DNA of 64,000 nt from GCA-2733415 sp964635575 (lineage in GTDB: Bacteria > Bacteroidota > Bacteroidia > Flavobacteriales > Flavobacteriaceae), in NCBI GenBank assembly GCA_964635575.1, contig CAZWNY010000002.1:1-64000 (forward strand), read 5' to 3'. The notes under the pieces were generated by a model. That model saw nothing but the letters and a program-made list of their open reading frames with translations. It ran no database searches and had not been told where the DNA came from. This document shows, one piece after another, positions 34,768 through 43,431 of this stretch (its first letter is position 1; each line of letters opens with the position of its first letter). Both the position numbers and the translations under genes were made by a program.

Positions 34768-34794
34768 AAACCCGATGTAAAATCGGGTTTTTTT
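34768..34794. terminator. Terminator between tRNA-Cys and the LysE gene
   Basis: AAACCCGAT and ATCGGGTTT form a perfect 9-bp stem with a 5-base loop followed by a T run on the plus strand. It ends the tRNA transcript, and its tail touches the stop codon of the convergent LysE gene. Confidence 0.85.
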
Positions 34795-35467
34795 ATTGGG
34801 TAATGTATTCAATTTTATTTTGTATTTTCTCCATTTTACTAGGAAATAGTCGTTGAATAATTAATATTAATCCGATTCCTAAAATAATTAAACTAATTAT
34901 TTTTTTCATTTTAAATACAAAACGTGGTGTTAACTTGTGTTTTACTTTTTTGGCGGCAACTATTTTTAATATATCTACAATAAAATAGGTTATTAGTACT
35001 GTTCCGATAAATAAAAACACTCCTTTGTTTGAATCGGTTAGCGATTTTGCGAAAATAATTGCGGCTATCCAACCTCCAAGAACACCTATATTAATAAAGT
35101 TAAGTAAAAATCCTTTAAAAAATAAGGCGGTATAATTTTTTTTAATGACAACATTGTGATGTTCTTTAAAAATTTCTCGAAAAGAGCTTGAAGTTTTTAC
35201 ATAGGATATTAATCCGTAAACAAAAAGTATAACGCCTCCAAAAACTAGTAAATTAGGGTCGTCTTTTACTTTGTCTAAAATAGAGGTTGTGCTAAAAAAA
35301 GCAATGAAAATAAAAATAATATCGGCTAATATTACTCCTAAATCAAATATTAATGCGGCTCTAAAACCTTTGGTTATACTTGTTTCTAACAAGACAAAAA
35401 AAACAGGACCTATCGTTAGTGCTAAAAATATGCCAATAGGTATTGCTTTTATAGTATCGTTCATCAT
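34793..35467 (-). CDS. LysE/RhtB-family exporter
   Basis: This inner-membrane protein of about 224 residues has six hydrophobic helices. It carries the LysE-family opening IPIGIFLALTIGPVFFVLLETSITKGFRAAL, which matches the GP.....E....G signature of amino-acid exporters. The substrate is not predictable. A longer frame from 35503 would run through the promoter at 35473-35480. I therefore start at the paired ATG codons at 35467/35464, where transcription is also expected to begin, giving a leaderless message. Confidence 0.85.
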   Translation of the reverse strand: MMNDTIKAIPIGIFLALTIGPVFFVLLETSITKGFRAALIFDLGVILADIIFIFIAFFSTTSILDKVKDDPNLLVFGGVILFVYGLISYVKTSSSFREIFKEHHNVVIKKNYTALFFKGFLLNFINIGVLGGWIAAIIFAKSLTDSNKGVFLFIGTVLITYFIVDILKIVAAKKVKHKLTPRFVFKMKKIISLIILGIGLILIIQRLFPSKMEKIQNKIEYITQ

Positions 35468-35472
35468 AATTT

Positions 35473-35480
35473 CAAAAGTA
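35473..35480 (-). promoter_or_regulatory. -7 element for the LysE gene
   Basis: The minus strand reads TACTTTTG, matching TAnnTTTG, only 5 bases before the ATG at 35467. It implies leaderless translation and decides the start codon. Confidence 0.55.
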
Positions 35481-35532
35481 CAACATCTAGTTTTATATGG
35501 CAATACATATTTGAATATCTGTTTAATTATTT

Positions 35533-35739
35533 TTAGTCAGCTACATATTCTAAAATATCTGCAGGCTGACAATTTAATGCTTTACAAATCGCTTCTAAGG
35601 TACTAAATCGTACTGCTTTTGCTTTACCTGATTTTAAAATAGATAAGTTGACTGTAGTAATACCGATTATTTCGGCCAAATCTTTACTTTTCATTTTACG
35701 TTTAGCAAGCATTACATCTAAATTAATTACAATTGACAT
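35533..35739 (-). CDS. XRE/Cro-type transcriptional regulator, YozG-like
   Basis: This 68-residue protein is essentially one helix-turn-helix domain (MLAKRKMKSKDLAEIIGITTVNLSILKSG and a third helix with RFSTLEAICKALNC). It ends PADILEYV, as in the short HTH_26/YozG group. Such regulators are encoded directly after a DUF2975 membrane protein, as here with 3 bases between the genes. The pair probably forms a membrane-linked autoregulated switch, but its signal and targets are unknown. Confidence 0.9.
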   Translation of the reverse strand: MSIVINLDVMLAKRKMKSKDLAEIIGITTVNLSILKSGKAKAVRFSTLEAICKALNCQPADILEYVAD

Positions 35740-35742
35740 ATT

Positions 35743-36240
35743 TTATACGGTTAAATCGTTTTCGTCTTTGTTTTTTTTTGCAGCAATTATCACGTCACTC
35801 TGAATAATAAAAAACACACCTATTATACACACAAATAAAGGAACTATACTATCGGAATCATATATAAATTGAATATTTCCGCCATATAGTTTACTAATAA
35901 AAACGGTAAGTGTTGAAATAAAATAACCAATACTTGAAAAAATAAAAAAATTACCACTTTTTTTCAATCTGTTTGCTGCATCATTAGATATATAGTTACT
36001 TTTAAGCATACTTAAAGCCACTTTTCGAAGTTGATAAACGGCTATTAAAAATGAAAAATAAGAAATTACGGTTACCAAAAATACGCTCCAATTTAAGAAA
36101 CTCCATTCTTCCAACCTTAAGTCTGCTTGATTTATATTGATGTTCCCGTAGGGAATTATCAATAATATACCTAAAGAACCTAAACAAAGCATAAAAAACA
36201 GAAGGTCGATAAGCGATTTAAAAAGTATTTTACGTTTCAT
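35743..36240 (-). CDS. DUF2975 membrane protein
   Basis: This 165-residue protein has four predicted membrane helices (about 9-30, 48-70, 95-117 and 130-150). The typical DUF2975 middle segment is AVYQLRKVALSMLKSNYISNDAANRLKKSG. The family occurs almost always with a short XRE regulator downstream, as here. A role in sensing or sequestering that regulator is plausible but unproven. It is the first gene of a two-gene unit. Confidence 0.88.
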   Translation of the reverse strand: MKRKILFKSLIDLLFFMLCLGSLGILLIIPYGNININQADLRLEEWSFLNWSVFLVTVISYFSFLIAVYQLRKVALSMLKSNYISNDAANRLKKSGNFFIFSSIGYFISTLTVFISKLYGGNIQFIYDSDSIVPLFVCIIGVFFIIQSDVIIAAKKNKDENDLTV

Positions 36241-36330
36241 CTATAATTATATTTTAGATTGTAAACATACTTAAAATTATTGATAAACAATAATAAATTA
36301 TCAAAAAAAGATATTAAACATCTGAAATGG

Positions 36331-36912
36331 TTATCTTTTACTCATTTTAATAAATAATTCGCGATTTTTTCTACTCTTTACAGAATTATAGCAATTTTCC
36401 ATAATTTCTATCTTAAAAAAAGGTTTAAAATACGAGATATACTCTTCTTTACTTCCTCCAAACGGCGGATGATTTTCATAGAGAGGTTCATTAAATAACA
36501 ATCCTACTATTTTTCCATTTTCAGTTAATAATTGATGTGCTTTTTGGGCGTAATTGGAACGCAAATTTTTATTAATTGCACAAAAAAAAGTTTGTTCAAT
36601 AAGTAAATCGAATTTTTGTTTAAGGGTAAAAAAATCACCGTGTATTAAATGTTTTTCAGGAAAACTCGGTATTCTTTTTTTTATATTAGTTAACGCCGTT
36701 TCAGACAAATCGATTACATATACATTCGTAAAACCTAAGGCGTGTAAATATGCTGCTTCATATGAATTTCCTCCTCCGGGTATTATTATTTTTAATGTTT
36801 TATCGGAAAGTTGATTAAAATACGTTTGTAACGGAGTTGAAATTGCTCCTAAATCCCAGCCTGTATCTTTATTTTGGTATCGATTATCCCAAAAATTTTC
36901 ATTTAGCTTCAT
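36331..36912 (-). CDS. TPMT-family SAM-dependent methyltransferase
   Basis: This 193-residue protein resembles thiopurine S-methyltransferase-type enzymes: FWDNRYQNKDTGWDLGAISTP at the N-terminus, SAM-binding motif I IIPGGGNSYEAAYLHALG, motif II NVYVIDLSETAL, then DLLIEQTFFCAI. Bacterial members methylate thiols, selenium or tellurium compounds, and the substrate here is unknown. It is encoded alone between DUF2975 and the TonB receptor gene. Confidence 0.9.
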   Translation of the reverse strand: MKLNENFWDNRYQNKDTGWDLGAISTPLQTYFNQLSDKTLKIIIPGGGNSYEAAYLHALGFTNVYVIDLSETALTNIKKRIPSFPEKHLIHGDFFTLKQKFDLLIEQTFFCAINKNLRSNYAQKAHQLLTENGKIVGLLFNEPLYENHPPFGGSKEEYISYFKPFFKIEIMENCYNSVKSRKNRELFIKMSKR

Positions 36913-36955
36913 GTTTGTAAATATAATCGCTTTATTGTTAAATTAGCATTATTTT

Positions 36956-39139
36956 TTAAAATTTTAACGTTGCTCCTATTAAAAAATTTCGAGTAGCTTG
37001 TGGGTAGTACCCGGCGCCTTCAACTGTTGTAGTTGTTCCGGGTGTACTCCAAGTATCATCAAAGGTGTAATAATATCCATTAGATACATATATTTCATTA
37101 AAAATATTATTTATCAATGCCGATATTACAATCGATTTAAATATTTTTTTAGGTTTAATTTCATAACTTACATTAAAATCGTTTACAAAATAACTATCTA
37201 ATTTGGATGTTAATGTGTTGGCATTGTTCATAAACTGGCTTCCTATATATTTACTTAAAAAAGCAATTTTTAAGGTTTTAATGGGTTGATATATAATTGT
37301 ATTTGCTGCTATTATTTCTGGAGAAAAAGACAAATCTGTTTTTCCTAAATTTAATAATTCTCCATTGTATGATGCGTACGTTGTTATATTTTTATTGCTA
37401 CTTAAAGTAATGTTGGGTTGAATCATAAATTTATCATTCAATTTAATTTGCGCATCTATTTCTAATCCTAAACGGTAACTTTTTCCGTTGTTATTTCGAA
37501 TTGGATCGCCTGTATTATCTATCGCTCCTGTTAATGCCAATTGTTCATTATACAACATATAATATGCGTTTGTACTTACTGAAACTGTCTGGTTTTTAAA
37601 ACGCCAACCTAATTCAAAATCGTTTAATTGCTCGGGTTTTACGTCTGCATTGTTTTCAAAATCCGATCTACTAGGTTCTCTATTTGCTCGTGCGTATGAA
37701 AAGTAAATATGGTTTTTAGTATTCATTTTATAAGTAATACCTGCTTTCGGATTAAAAAAGTGGTAATTTTCATCTACTAAAAATGGTAAATTATCATCAT
37801 TTGCACCTGTTGTAACATAGTTTACGTTTCTGTATTGTACATCTGCATATAAATCTATTTTTTTATTTAACGCATATGTTGTTTTAGTAAACGCACTTAT
37901 GTCTTGTTTTTTTCCATTCCCTTCATAATATCGATCTCTAATTTCGCTTGCTCCAGCATTTTGCGCCCAAATAATTTCTCCAAAATGGTCACCATCATAA
38001 TAACTATATGAACTTCCTGCGGTTAAATTTATTTTATTTTTTATGTATGCTACACTTACATTTGCCACATAAAAACTGTTATCTAACCATCTTCGGCGTA
38101 TTAAATTAGTCGTATTTATAGTTTGTCCTCCTAAAGTAATAGGTGTTAATCCATAGTCTGAAAAATCTTGATTTTCTTTATATTGTTCATAATATCCACG
38201 ACCATCCGTGTAATTTAAACCTACATTTAACGCTAATACGGTATTTATTTTTTCGTTCCAATGTAATTGATAATGGTCTTGTTTATAATTATCTACTTGA
38301 TTGTCATAAAACTGTGTATTTCCGTTAGCATCTAAATATTCTCCTGCTGGATTAAATGTTCTATCTTCTTCTAATTGATCTGCGTCTATACCATACCAGG
38401 ATTGGTATGTTATTTCATGTCCACCAAAAGTTAGTGCTTTTATTAATGTATTTTCGGTAATATAAGTTCCTTGTAAAAAATAAGATTCTAAATCTGATGA
38501 AGCTCTGTCAATATATCCGTCAGATTTTATTTTAGATAATCGTCCTGAAATTTCTACATGATCATTTAACAAGCCTGTGCTGTATTTAACATTGTGCCTA
38601 CGTGTATTAAAACTACCCATACTGTTTGATATTTCGCCCATTGCTTCTGTAGAGGCTGCATCAGTTAAAATATTTATACTTGCACCAAATGCTGCTGCTC
38701 CGTTTGTTGATGTACCAACACCGCGTTGTAATTGCAAACTTTCTACGGAAGATGCAAAATCGGATAGGTTTACCCAAAAAGTACCTAAACTTTCTGCGTC
38801 ATTGTAAGGTATTCCATTTATGGTAATATTAGTAGATTGTGGGCTAATACCACGTATTCTAATTCCGGTATAACCAATACCTGCACCAGCATCTGAGGTA
38901 GTTACTACGGATGGCAAATAGTTTAGTAAAATAGGCATGTCTTGCCCTAAGTTTCTACTTTCTAAGTCTTCTTTACTTACGTTAGAATGTGTAATAGGTG
39001 CATTTGCTTGTACCCGTATTGCTTGCACCAATACTTCGTTTAATCGTTGTGGAATTACCGAATCTTTTACGGTGTTTTTTTGTGCAACAGCACTGAGTGA
39101 TAGCACAGATAATGCTATGATAAAAACTATTTTTTTCAT
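36956..39139 (-). CDS. TonB-dependent outer-membrane receptor, probably thiamine-specific
   Basis: This 727-residue receptor has a signal peptide ending SAVAQ. Its plug domain (about 40-160) includes GYTGIRIRGISPQSTNITINGIPYND and QRGVGTSTNGAAAFGASINI, and a 22-strand-type barrel follows, ending with an aromatic residue (LKF). There is no CarboxypepD domain. A TPP riboswitch and terminator sit in its leader, so it should be made when thiamine pyrophosphate is low and probably imports thiamine or a related compound. The substrate is inferred from the riboswitch. Confidence 0.92.
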   Translation of the reverse strand: MKKIVFIIALSVLSLSAVAQKNTVKDSVIPQRLNEVLVQAIRVQANAPITHSNVSKEDLESRNLGQDMPILLNYLPSVVTTSDAGAGIGYTGIRIRGISPQSTNITINGIPYNDAESLGTFWVNLSDFASSVESLQLQRGVGTSTNGAAAFGASINILTDAASTEAMGEISNSMGSFNTRRHNVKYSTGLLNDHVEISGRLSKIKSDGYIDRASSDLESYFLQGTYITENTLIKALTFGGHEITYQSWYGIDADQLEEDRTFNPAGEYLDANGNTQFYDNQVDNYKQDHYQLHWNEKINTVLALNVGLNYTDGRGYYEQYKENQDFSDYGLTPITLGGQTINTTNLIRRRWLDNSFYVANVSVAYIKNKINLTAGSSYSYYDGDHFGEIIWAQNAGASEIRDRYYEGNGKKQDISAFTKTTYALNKKIDLYADVQYRNVNYVTTGANDDNLPFLVDENYHFFNPKAGITYKMNTKNHIYFSYARANREPSRSDFENNADVKPEQLNDFELGWRFKNQTVSVSTNAYYMLYNEQLALTGAIDNTGDPIRNNNGKSYRLGLEIDAQIKLNDKFMIQPNITLSSNKNITTYASYNGELLNLGKTDLSFSPEIIAANTIIYQPIKTLKIAFLSKYIGSQFMNNANTLTSKLDSYFVNDFNVSYEIKPKKIFKSIVISALINNIFNEIYVSNGYYYTFDDTWSTPGTTTTVEGAGYYPQATRNFLIGATLKF

Positions 39140-39235
39140 GTCGATTTTATATTAAAACCGAATAAAAAGAGGTAATTATTCTTTTTTTACGCTAAACGTA
39201 TTCAAATTAGTTAAACAGACTGCAAAATCTATTTA

Positions 39236-39260
39236 AAATAAAAACGGCGACTTTCGCCTT
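39236..39260 (-). terminator. Riboswitch-controlled terminator
   Basis: The minus strand reads GGCGA-AAG-TCGCC followed by GTTTTTA, a short GC-rich hairpin with a T tail directly after the TPP aptamer. It is the likely expression platform. Confidence 0.75.
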
Positions 39261-39408
39261 TCCTAAACAGCATTACCTGTTCTAGGTTCAATGGGTATGA
39301 TCTCAGCCTTTTTTAGGTTGTAATTTATGGTTTAAAAGTGATACCGTTTAATTGGCATTACAATTTTTAACATTTTTACTTTTCTCCTAAAAAAAGCACC
39401 CCTTTTTT
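39258..39408 (-). promoter_or_regulatory. TPP riboswitch (THI box)
   Basis: The minus strand has the aptamer landmarks in order: GGGGTGC (39402-39396), a variable stem TTTAGG...CCTAAA, then GGCTGAGA, ATACCC, GAACCT, ACAGGTAATGC and a closing TAGGAAA. These match the conserved TPP-binding core of the THI element. A terminator follows and the TonB receptor starts about 120 bases downstream, so TPP should switch the gene off by termination. Confidence 0.92.
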
Positions 39409-39418
39409 GAGAACGGTG

Positions 39419-39426
39419 CAAATATA
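39419..39426 (-). promoter_or_regulatory. -7 element for the riboswitch transcript
   Basis: The minus strand reads TATATTTG, matching TAnnTTTG, placing the start of transcription just before the aptamer. Confidence 0.6.
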
Positions 39427-39467
39427 ATTACGATTTATGAATTATAAGTTGCGAATTGCAATTATTT

Positions 39468-39872
39468 TTAATCTAAATTCGGTTTTTTTCGGTTTTTCTT
39501 AATTCCTGAACGAAAACTTTTGTTTTTTAATCGCTTACGAATTACACTTTTAGGTATTTTAGTTTGTATTCGTTTTTTAGGAATAATTAACGCGGTTTTT
39601 AACAAGACAATAAAACGTTTTATTACGGTTTCTTTATTTTTATGCTGACTTCTACTTTCGGAACATTGTAATAACAAGAGGCCATCTTTTGTAATTTTAT
39701 GTTTTAATTTTTGGCTGATGCGTTGTTTTTCTGATACAGATAAGCCTTTAGAGTCTTCTAATTTAAAACTCAACTCAATTTTTGAAGACACTTTATTTAC
39801 ATGTTGACCACCTGCGCCAGAACTTCGTACTGCTTTAAAATTACATTCTTGTATAACAATAGTTGCATTCAT
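39468..39872 (-). CDS. arfB: Alternative ribosome-rescue factor ArfB (YaeJ)
   Basis: This 134-residue peptidyl-tRNA hydrolase frees ribosomes stalled without a stop codon. It keeps the release-factor GGQ loop at 21-23 (SSGAGGQHVNKVSSKIEL) and lacks the codon-recognition domain of RF1/RF2. The C-terminal tail is rich in Lys and Arg (KKRIQTKIPKSVIRKRLKNKS), which in ArfB sits in the empty mRNA channel. It starts two bases after the DUF4301 gene and ends before the riboswitch, so it closes that operon. Confidence 0.94.
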   Translation of the reverse strand: MNATIVIQECNFKAVRSSGAGGQHVNKVSSKIELSFKLEDSKGLSVSEKQRISQKLKHKITKDGLLLLQCSESRSQHKNKETVIKRFIVLLKTALIIPKKRIQTKIPKSVIRKRLKNKSFRSGIKKNRKKPNLD

Positions 39873-39873
39873 T

Positions 39874-41274
39874 TTATACTTGATGTACTTGTTTAAATAG
39901 GTCGTTTATCGTTTTTACTGGATTAAAGGTAAGTAGCGGAACTTCTACAAAAACAGTGTTCCAGTTTGCCATAGCTCCATTCCATAATCCTGGGCGTTCT
40001 AGTGCTTTTAATTTTTTTCCGTTTTTAGATTTTAGCGTTATAAATGAGGTGTTTTTATCTACAAAGTCTAACAAATTGTATTTTTCTCCTTTATAATTTT
40101 TTACTCCACAGACTAAATCTACTGGGTTAAAATGGGTGGCATTTTTTAAAATATTTTTCTGATTGGGGTTTTTCTTATTAACTTGAGCACTTTCTACTAT
40201 TTGCAAGGAAACTGTTCCGTTTTCTGCTTTTACCCAAAATGGTCCTCCTCCAGGTTCTCCTTCATTTTTCACCATTCCACAAACACGTATAGGTCTGTTT
40301 ATTTTATTTTTTAAATACGCTACTTGGTATTTTAGCGCATATTTTTCAAAATCTTTATCAATAACTATATTTAACTTTTGATACAAAAAATTAGCAATTT
40401 CTATAATTTTATTTGTCGATATAGTTTCGGGTGTTGCTATTATTTTTTGATACTTAAAAACTTGTTGTTGTAGTTGTAACAATAACCCTGCAAGTATTTT
40501 TTTATGTATTACTATTTCGTTTTCATATTTAGAAACTACTACATTGTCAATGTTTTTAATAAAAATAATATCTGCCTGTAAATCGTTTAAATTTTCTATT
40601 AAAGCACCATGACCTGATGGACGAAACAATAAACTGCCATCTTCATTTGTAAAAGGTTCGTTTTTTGAGGTTACCGCAATAGTGTCTGTTTTACTTTTTT
40701 GATAACTGTATGTGATGTTAAATTGTGTGTCTGTTTTATTAGAAATTATATTTTTTATTCGATTAAATTCGTCTTCAAATTTTTTGTTATGGTTTTCCCA
40801 AATAGTAAAATGAAGATTTGCTTCTTTGTTTTTTGATGCATATAAAACAGCTTCAAATAAATGTTCTCCAAATGCTGTTGTTATGTGGTTTTTATATTTA
40901 TGAAAAGGCAATAATCCTTTTGGAATATTGCCATAATTACAACCTTTATTGTTGTTTAGTAAGGTTTCTACAAATTGCACTTTTTCAAAATCGGNNNNNN
41001 NNNNNNNNNNNNNNNNNNNNNNNNNNNNNNNNNNNNNNNNNNNNNNNNNNNNNNNNNNNNNNNNNNNNNNNNNNNNNNNNNNNNNNNNNNNNNNAGCAAT
41101 GTAGGTTTCTTTTTCTTTATTATTTAATTGTAAAATTCCATTATTAATCGTTGCTATTTCTTTTAAATTTACATATAAAAATCCTTGTTCAAACAACTGG
41201 ATTTGTTGTTCAACTTCTGTAACTGTTAAGTTGTGATTTTGTATTTGTTGTCTGTTTTTTTTTGTAAAATTCAC
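39874..41274 (-). CDS. DUF4301 family protein, interrupted by assembly gap
   Basis: This gene encodes a DUF4301 protein, a Bacteroidota family of unknown function. The C-terminal signature is present: RVCGMVKNEGEPGGGPFWV, LVCGVKNYKG and the final LERPGLWNGAMANWNTVFVEVP. One hundred N at 40995-41094 replace part of the N-terminal third. Both sides stay in the same frame if the gap is taken at face value, but its true length is unknown. The start is GTG at 41274 in a GTGA overlap with the ATPase stop, showing translational coupling to the PnuC-ATPase pair. Confidence 0.85.
   Translation of the reverse strand: MNFTKKNRQQIQNHNLTVTEVEQQIQLFEQGFLYVNLKEIATINNGILQLNNKEKETYIAXXXXXXXXXXXXXXXXXXXXXXXXXXXXXXXXXXDFEKVQFVETLLNNNKGCNYGNIPKGLLPFHKYKNHITTAFGEHLFEAVLYASKNKEANLHFTIWENHNKKFEDEFNRIKNIISNKTDTQFNITYSYQKSKTDTIAVTSKNEPFTNEDGSLLFRPSGHGALIENLNDLQADIIFIKNIDNVVVSKYENEIVIHKKILAGLLLQLQQQVFKYQKIIATPETISTNKIIEIANFLYQKLNIVIDKDFEKYALKYQVAYLKNKINRPIRVCGMVKNEGEPGGGPFWVKAENGTVSLQIVESAQVNKKNPNQKNILKNATHFNPVDLVCGVKNYKGEKYNLLDFVDKNTSFITLKSKNGKKLKALERPGLWNGAMANWNTVFVEVPLLTFNPVKTINDLFKQVHQV
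40995..41094. other. Assembly gap (100 N)
   Basis: Exactly 100 undetermined bases, the conventional length for a gap of unknown size, lie inside the DUF4301 gene. Confidence 0.99.
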
Positions 41275-41837
41275 GTATTACTAATTATTATTTTATCAAT
41301 ATATTGTATTGTTTTTTGTAATCTATTTTTTTGCGTACCCGAAATAATAATGTACGGTAACTTATTTATTTTTAAGGTTTCTTCAAAAATAGAAAATTGT
41401 TTTTTCCGATTTGTATTTTTTTCTCTAATTATATCGTTTTCCCAAGGCACATCAATATTTGTTAATATATATAATTGATATTTGTTTTTTAATGCATATT
41501 TTTTTAATGCATTTGGGGCGTATCCATCATAAATAGTTTGCGAATATACTAGCGTTTCTAATAAATTAGTATCACAAATTAAAATATTTTTAGTTTTTAG
41601 AGCTATTGTATTTTCTAGTTGCATTTGTCCTATTGCGATAGGCAACACATCTTTTTTTGTAAGTTGTTTGTTTTCTTTTATTTTTTCAAGTGCATATTGT
41701 CTTGAAAACTCAGGAACCCAATTGGTTTTATAGTATGTTGCTAATTGTTTTGATAGTGTTGTTTTTCCTGTGCTTTCAGGACCAAACAACACTATTTTTA
41801 TGCAATTAGTTGTGATTTGGTTAAGTTTTTCTTCCAT
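41271..41837 (-). CDS. NadR-kinase-like P-loop ATPase
   Basis: This 188-residue protein has Walker A GPESTGKT at 19-26 and the NadR kinase-domain pattern WVPEFSRQYALEK, then IAIGQMQLE and ILICDTNLLETLVYS. It lacks the N-terminal nucleotidyltransferase and DNA-binding parts of full NadR. NadR's own kinase phosphorylates nicotinamide riboside. Next to a PnuC-type transporter and near a TPP-regulated receptor, this one may instead phosphorylate thiamine and so trap it. Its start overlaps the pnuC end by 40 bases. The substrate is inferred. Confidence 0.85.
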   Translation of the reverse strand: MEEKLNQITTNCIKIVLFGPESTGKTTLSKQLATYYKTNWVPEFSRQYALEKIKENKQLTKKDVLPIAIGQMQLENTIALKTKNILICDTNLLETLVYSQTIYDGYAPNALKKYALKNKYQLYILTNIDVPWENDIIREKNTNRKKQFSIFEETLKINKLPYIIISGTQKNRLQKTIQYIDKIIISNT

Positions 41838-42430
41838 TCTAAATAGCCATAAACGGCAACTATTGTAAATATTAAATATTGAAAACTGGTAAAAGAAAAC
41901 CCTTTGTAAAAATATAGCGGCACAGAAATTACATTACCAACTATCCAAAACAGCCAATTTTCTATTTTTCGTTTTGTCATTAACCACATGGCTACAAAAA
42001 ATATTGCGGTTGTAAAGCTATCTACATAAGCCGTCCAACTTGTCCATTTATTAAAATAAATATATACAATATACACAAAAATTAGTGTTATAATAAAAAT
42101 AAAAACAGTTGTCTTTTGGTTTTTCAGTGTCATTTTTGAAATTGGTGACGTAAAACTTCCATTACTTTTTCGTGTCCAAATATACCAACCATAAATGCTC
42201 ATTATAAAATAATAGCCGTTAATTAGCATGTCTCCTAAAAGCCCCCATTTAAAAAGTAAATATACAAAAATTAAAGTACTTATCATGCCTGTCGGAAACA
42301 CTAAAATATTATTTTTTTTAGAACACCAAACGGATGTTATGCCAAAAAAAACAGCTGTTATTTCTAAAACAACATCTATGCTTTTATAGGTTGCGTATTG
42401 ACTAAATAATACCTCTAAAACTGTATTCAT
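41798..42430 (-). CDS. PnuC/PnuT-family vitamin transporter
   Basis: This 210-residue inner-membrane protein has seven or eight helices. PnuC-family features are FFGITSVWCSKKNNILVFPTGMIST, the Trp-rich SIYGWYIWTRK, and WLFWIVGNVISVPLYFYKG with SFTSFQYLIFTIVAVYGYLEWKK. PnuC carries nicotinamide riboside and PnuT carries thiamine by facilitated diffusion; the two are hard to tell apart from sequence. The nearby TPP riboswitch favours thiamine. It overlaps its neighbours on both sides (1 base upstream, 40 bases with the ATPase). Confidence 0.9.
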   Translation of the reverse strand: MNTVLEVLFSQYATYKSIDVVLEITAVFFGITSVWCSKKNNILVFPTGMISTLIFVYLLFKWGLLGDMLINGYYFIMSIYGWYIWTRKSNGSFTSPISKMTLKNQKTTVFIFIITLIFVYIVYIYFNKWTSWTAYVDSFTTAIFFVAMWLMTKRKIENWLFWIVGNVISVPLYFYKGFSFTSFQYLIFTIVAVYGYLEWKKNLTKSQLIA

Positions 42431-43419
42431 TATTGCTTTTTATTTTTTTGATATACTTTTAGTTCTAACCCTATTCCGTAATTATTCATACCTGCGGTTA
42501 ACAATTTTGAATTTTTTATGTTTTTCTTTTCATAACGCAACCATTTATTATTATTAAGAAAAATACGTTTTACAAAGGTGTTTTTATTCGTGATTTTATT
42601 TGTAAAAGGCAATAATGGTCTAAATGTAGTTGATATTTTTACAATTCCTCTACTTGTTTTTATTTCTCTATATTTTTTGTTTGGCAACAATTTACCTCTT
42701 TTATCGGTATATCCTAAAGCTTGTATGGATACAAACAATCCGTTTTTAGGTAAATAGATGTTGTTTTTATCAATGTCTAACTCAAAAACTTCCTCTTTCT
42801 GCTCTGTTACTCTAAATATTATTTTTTCATAACTTAATACATCTCCAGGAAAACCGTTTTCGTTTTCATAAAAATGCACTTTAAATAAGGTAGAAAAAGG
42901 TCGTTTTTTTGTGTTTTTATTTTTGCGTTTTCTCCAATTTTTAGCTTCGTTTTTTATCGGGAAATAAAGTTTTGAAACTTTTGTAGGCTTGTGTGTTGTT
43001 TTTGGGAAAAACACTGCTATTTCCGATTCTATTGTAGGCAACCAACAGTTAAAATAATCTTGATGTACTATCGGTTTTATTTTTTGTATTTTAAATTTAC
43101 CTGACGGATTTACTTGTATAATTACTTCTTCTAACCGATTGGCACTTGGAGTTAACGGCAATAATTCGGGCAAATTTAGTGTTGCTATTTTTAACCTTTT
43201 ATACCCTAAAGCTGTTATCGTTAATGTATCGATATCATGATACATTTTTTTAGTGAATATAAATGTACCTTCATCATCTGCAAAAACACCATTACCATTA
43301 CCAAACGATATGGTTGCAAAAGACACGGCTTCTTTAGTTTCTGAATTTTGTATTTGTATTTGCGAAAAAGCAACTGTACTTATCAATAAAAACAATACAA
43401 TTAGTGTCTTTTTTTTCAT
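42430..43419 (-). CDS. CarboxypepD_reg-like domain protein
   Basis: This 329-residue exported protein has a signal peptide (MKKKTLIVLFLLISTVAFSQ) and one carboxypeptidase-regulatory-like domain with IQNSETKEAVSFATISFGNGNGVFADDEGTF. A beta-rich domain of unknown type follows; it has no TonB plug or barrel. It is the second such protein in this window. Its stop shares one base with the PnuC ATG, so it is translated together with the transporter genes. Its role there is unknown; a surface or periplasmic accessory is possible. Confidence 0.82.
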   Translation of the reverse strand: MKKKTLIVLFLLISTVAFSQIQIQNSETKEAVSFATISFGNGNGVFADDEGTFIFTKKMYHDIDTLTITALGYKRLKIATLNLPELLPLTPSANRLEEVIIQVNPSGKFKIQKIKPIVHQDYFNCWLPTIESEIAVFFPKTTHKPTKVSKLYFPIKNEAKNWRKRKNKNTKKRPFSTLFKVHFYENENGFPGDVLSYEKIIFRVTEQKEEVFELDIDKNNIYLPKNGLFVSIQALGYTDKRGKLLPNKKYREIKTSRGIVKISTTFRPLLPFTNKITNKNTFVKRIFLNNNKWLRYEKKNIKNSKLLTAGMNNYGIGLELKVYQKNKKQ

Positions 43420-43431
43420 TTTTAATTTATT

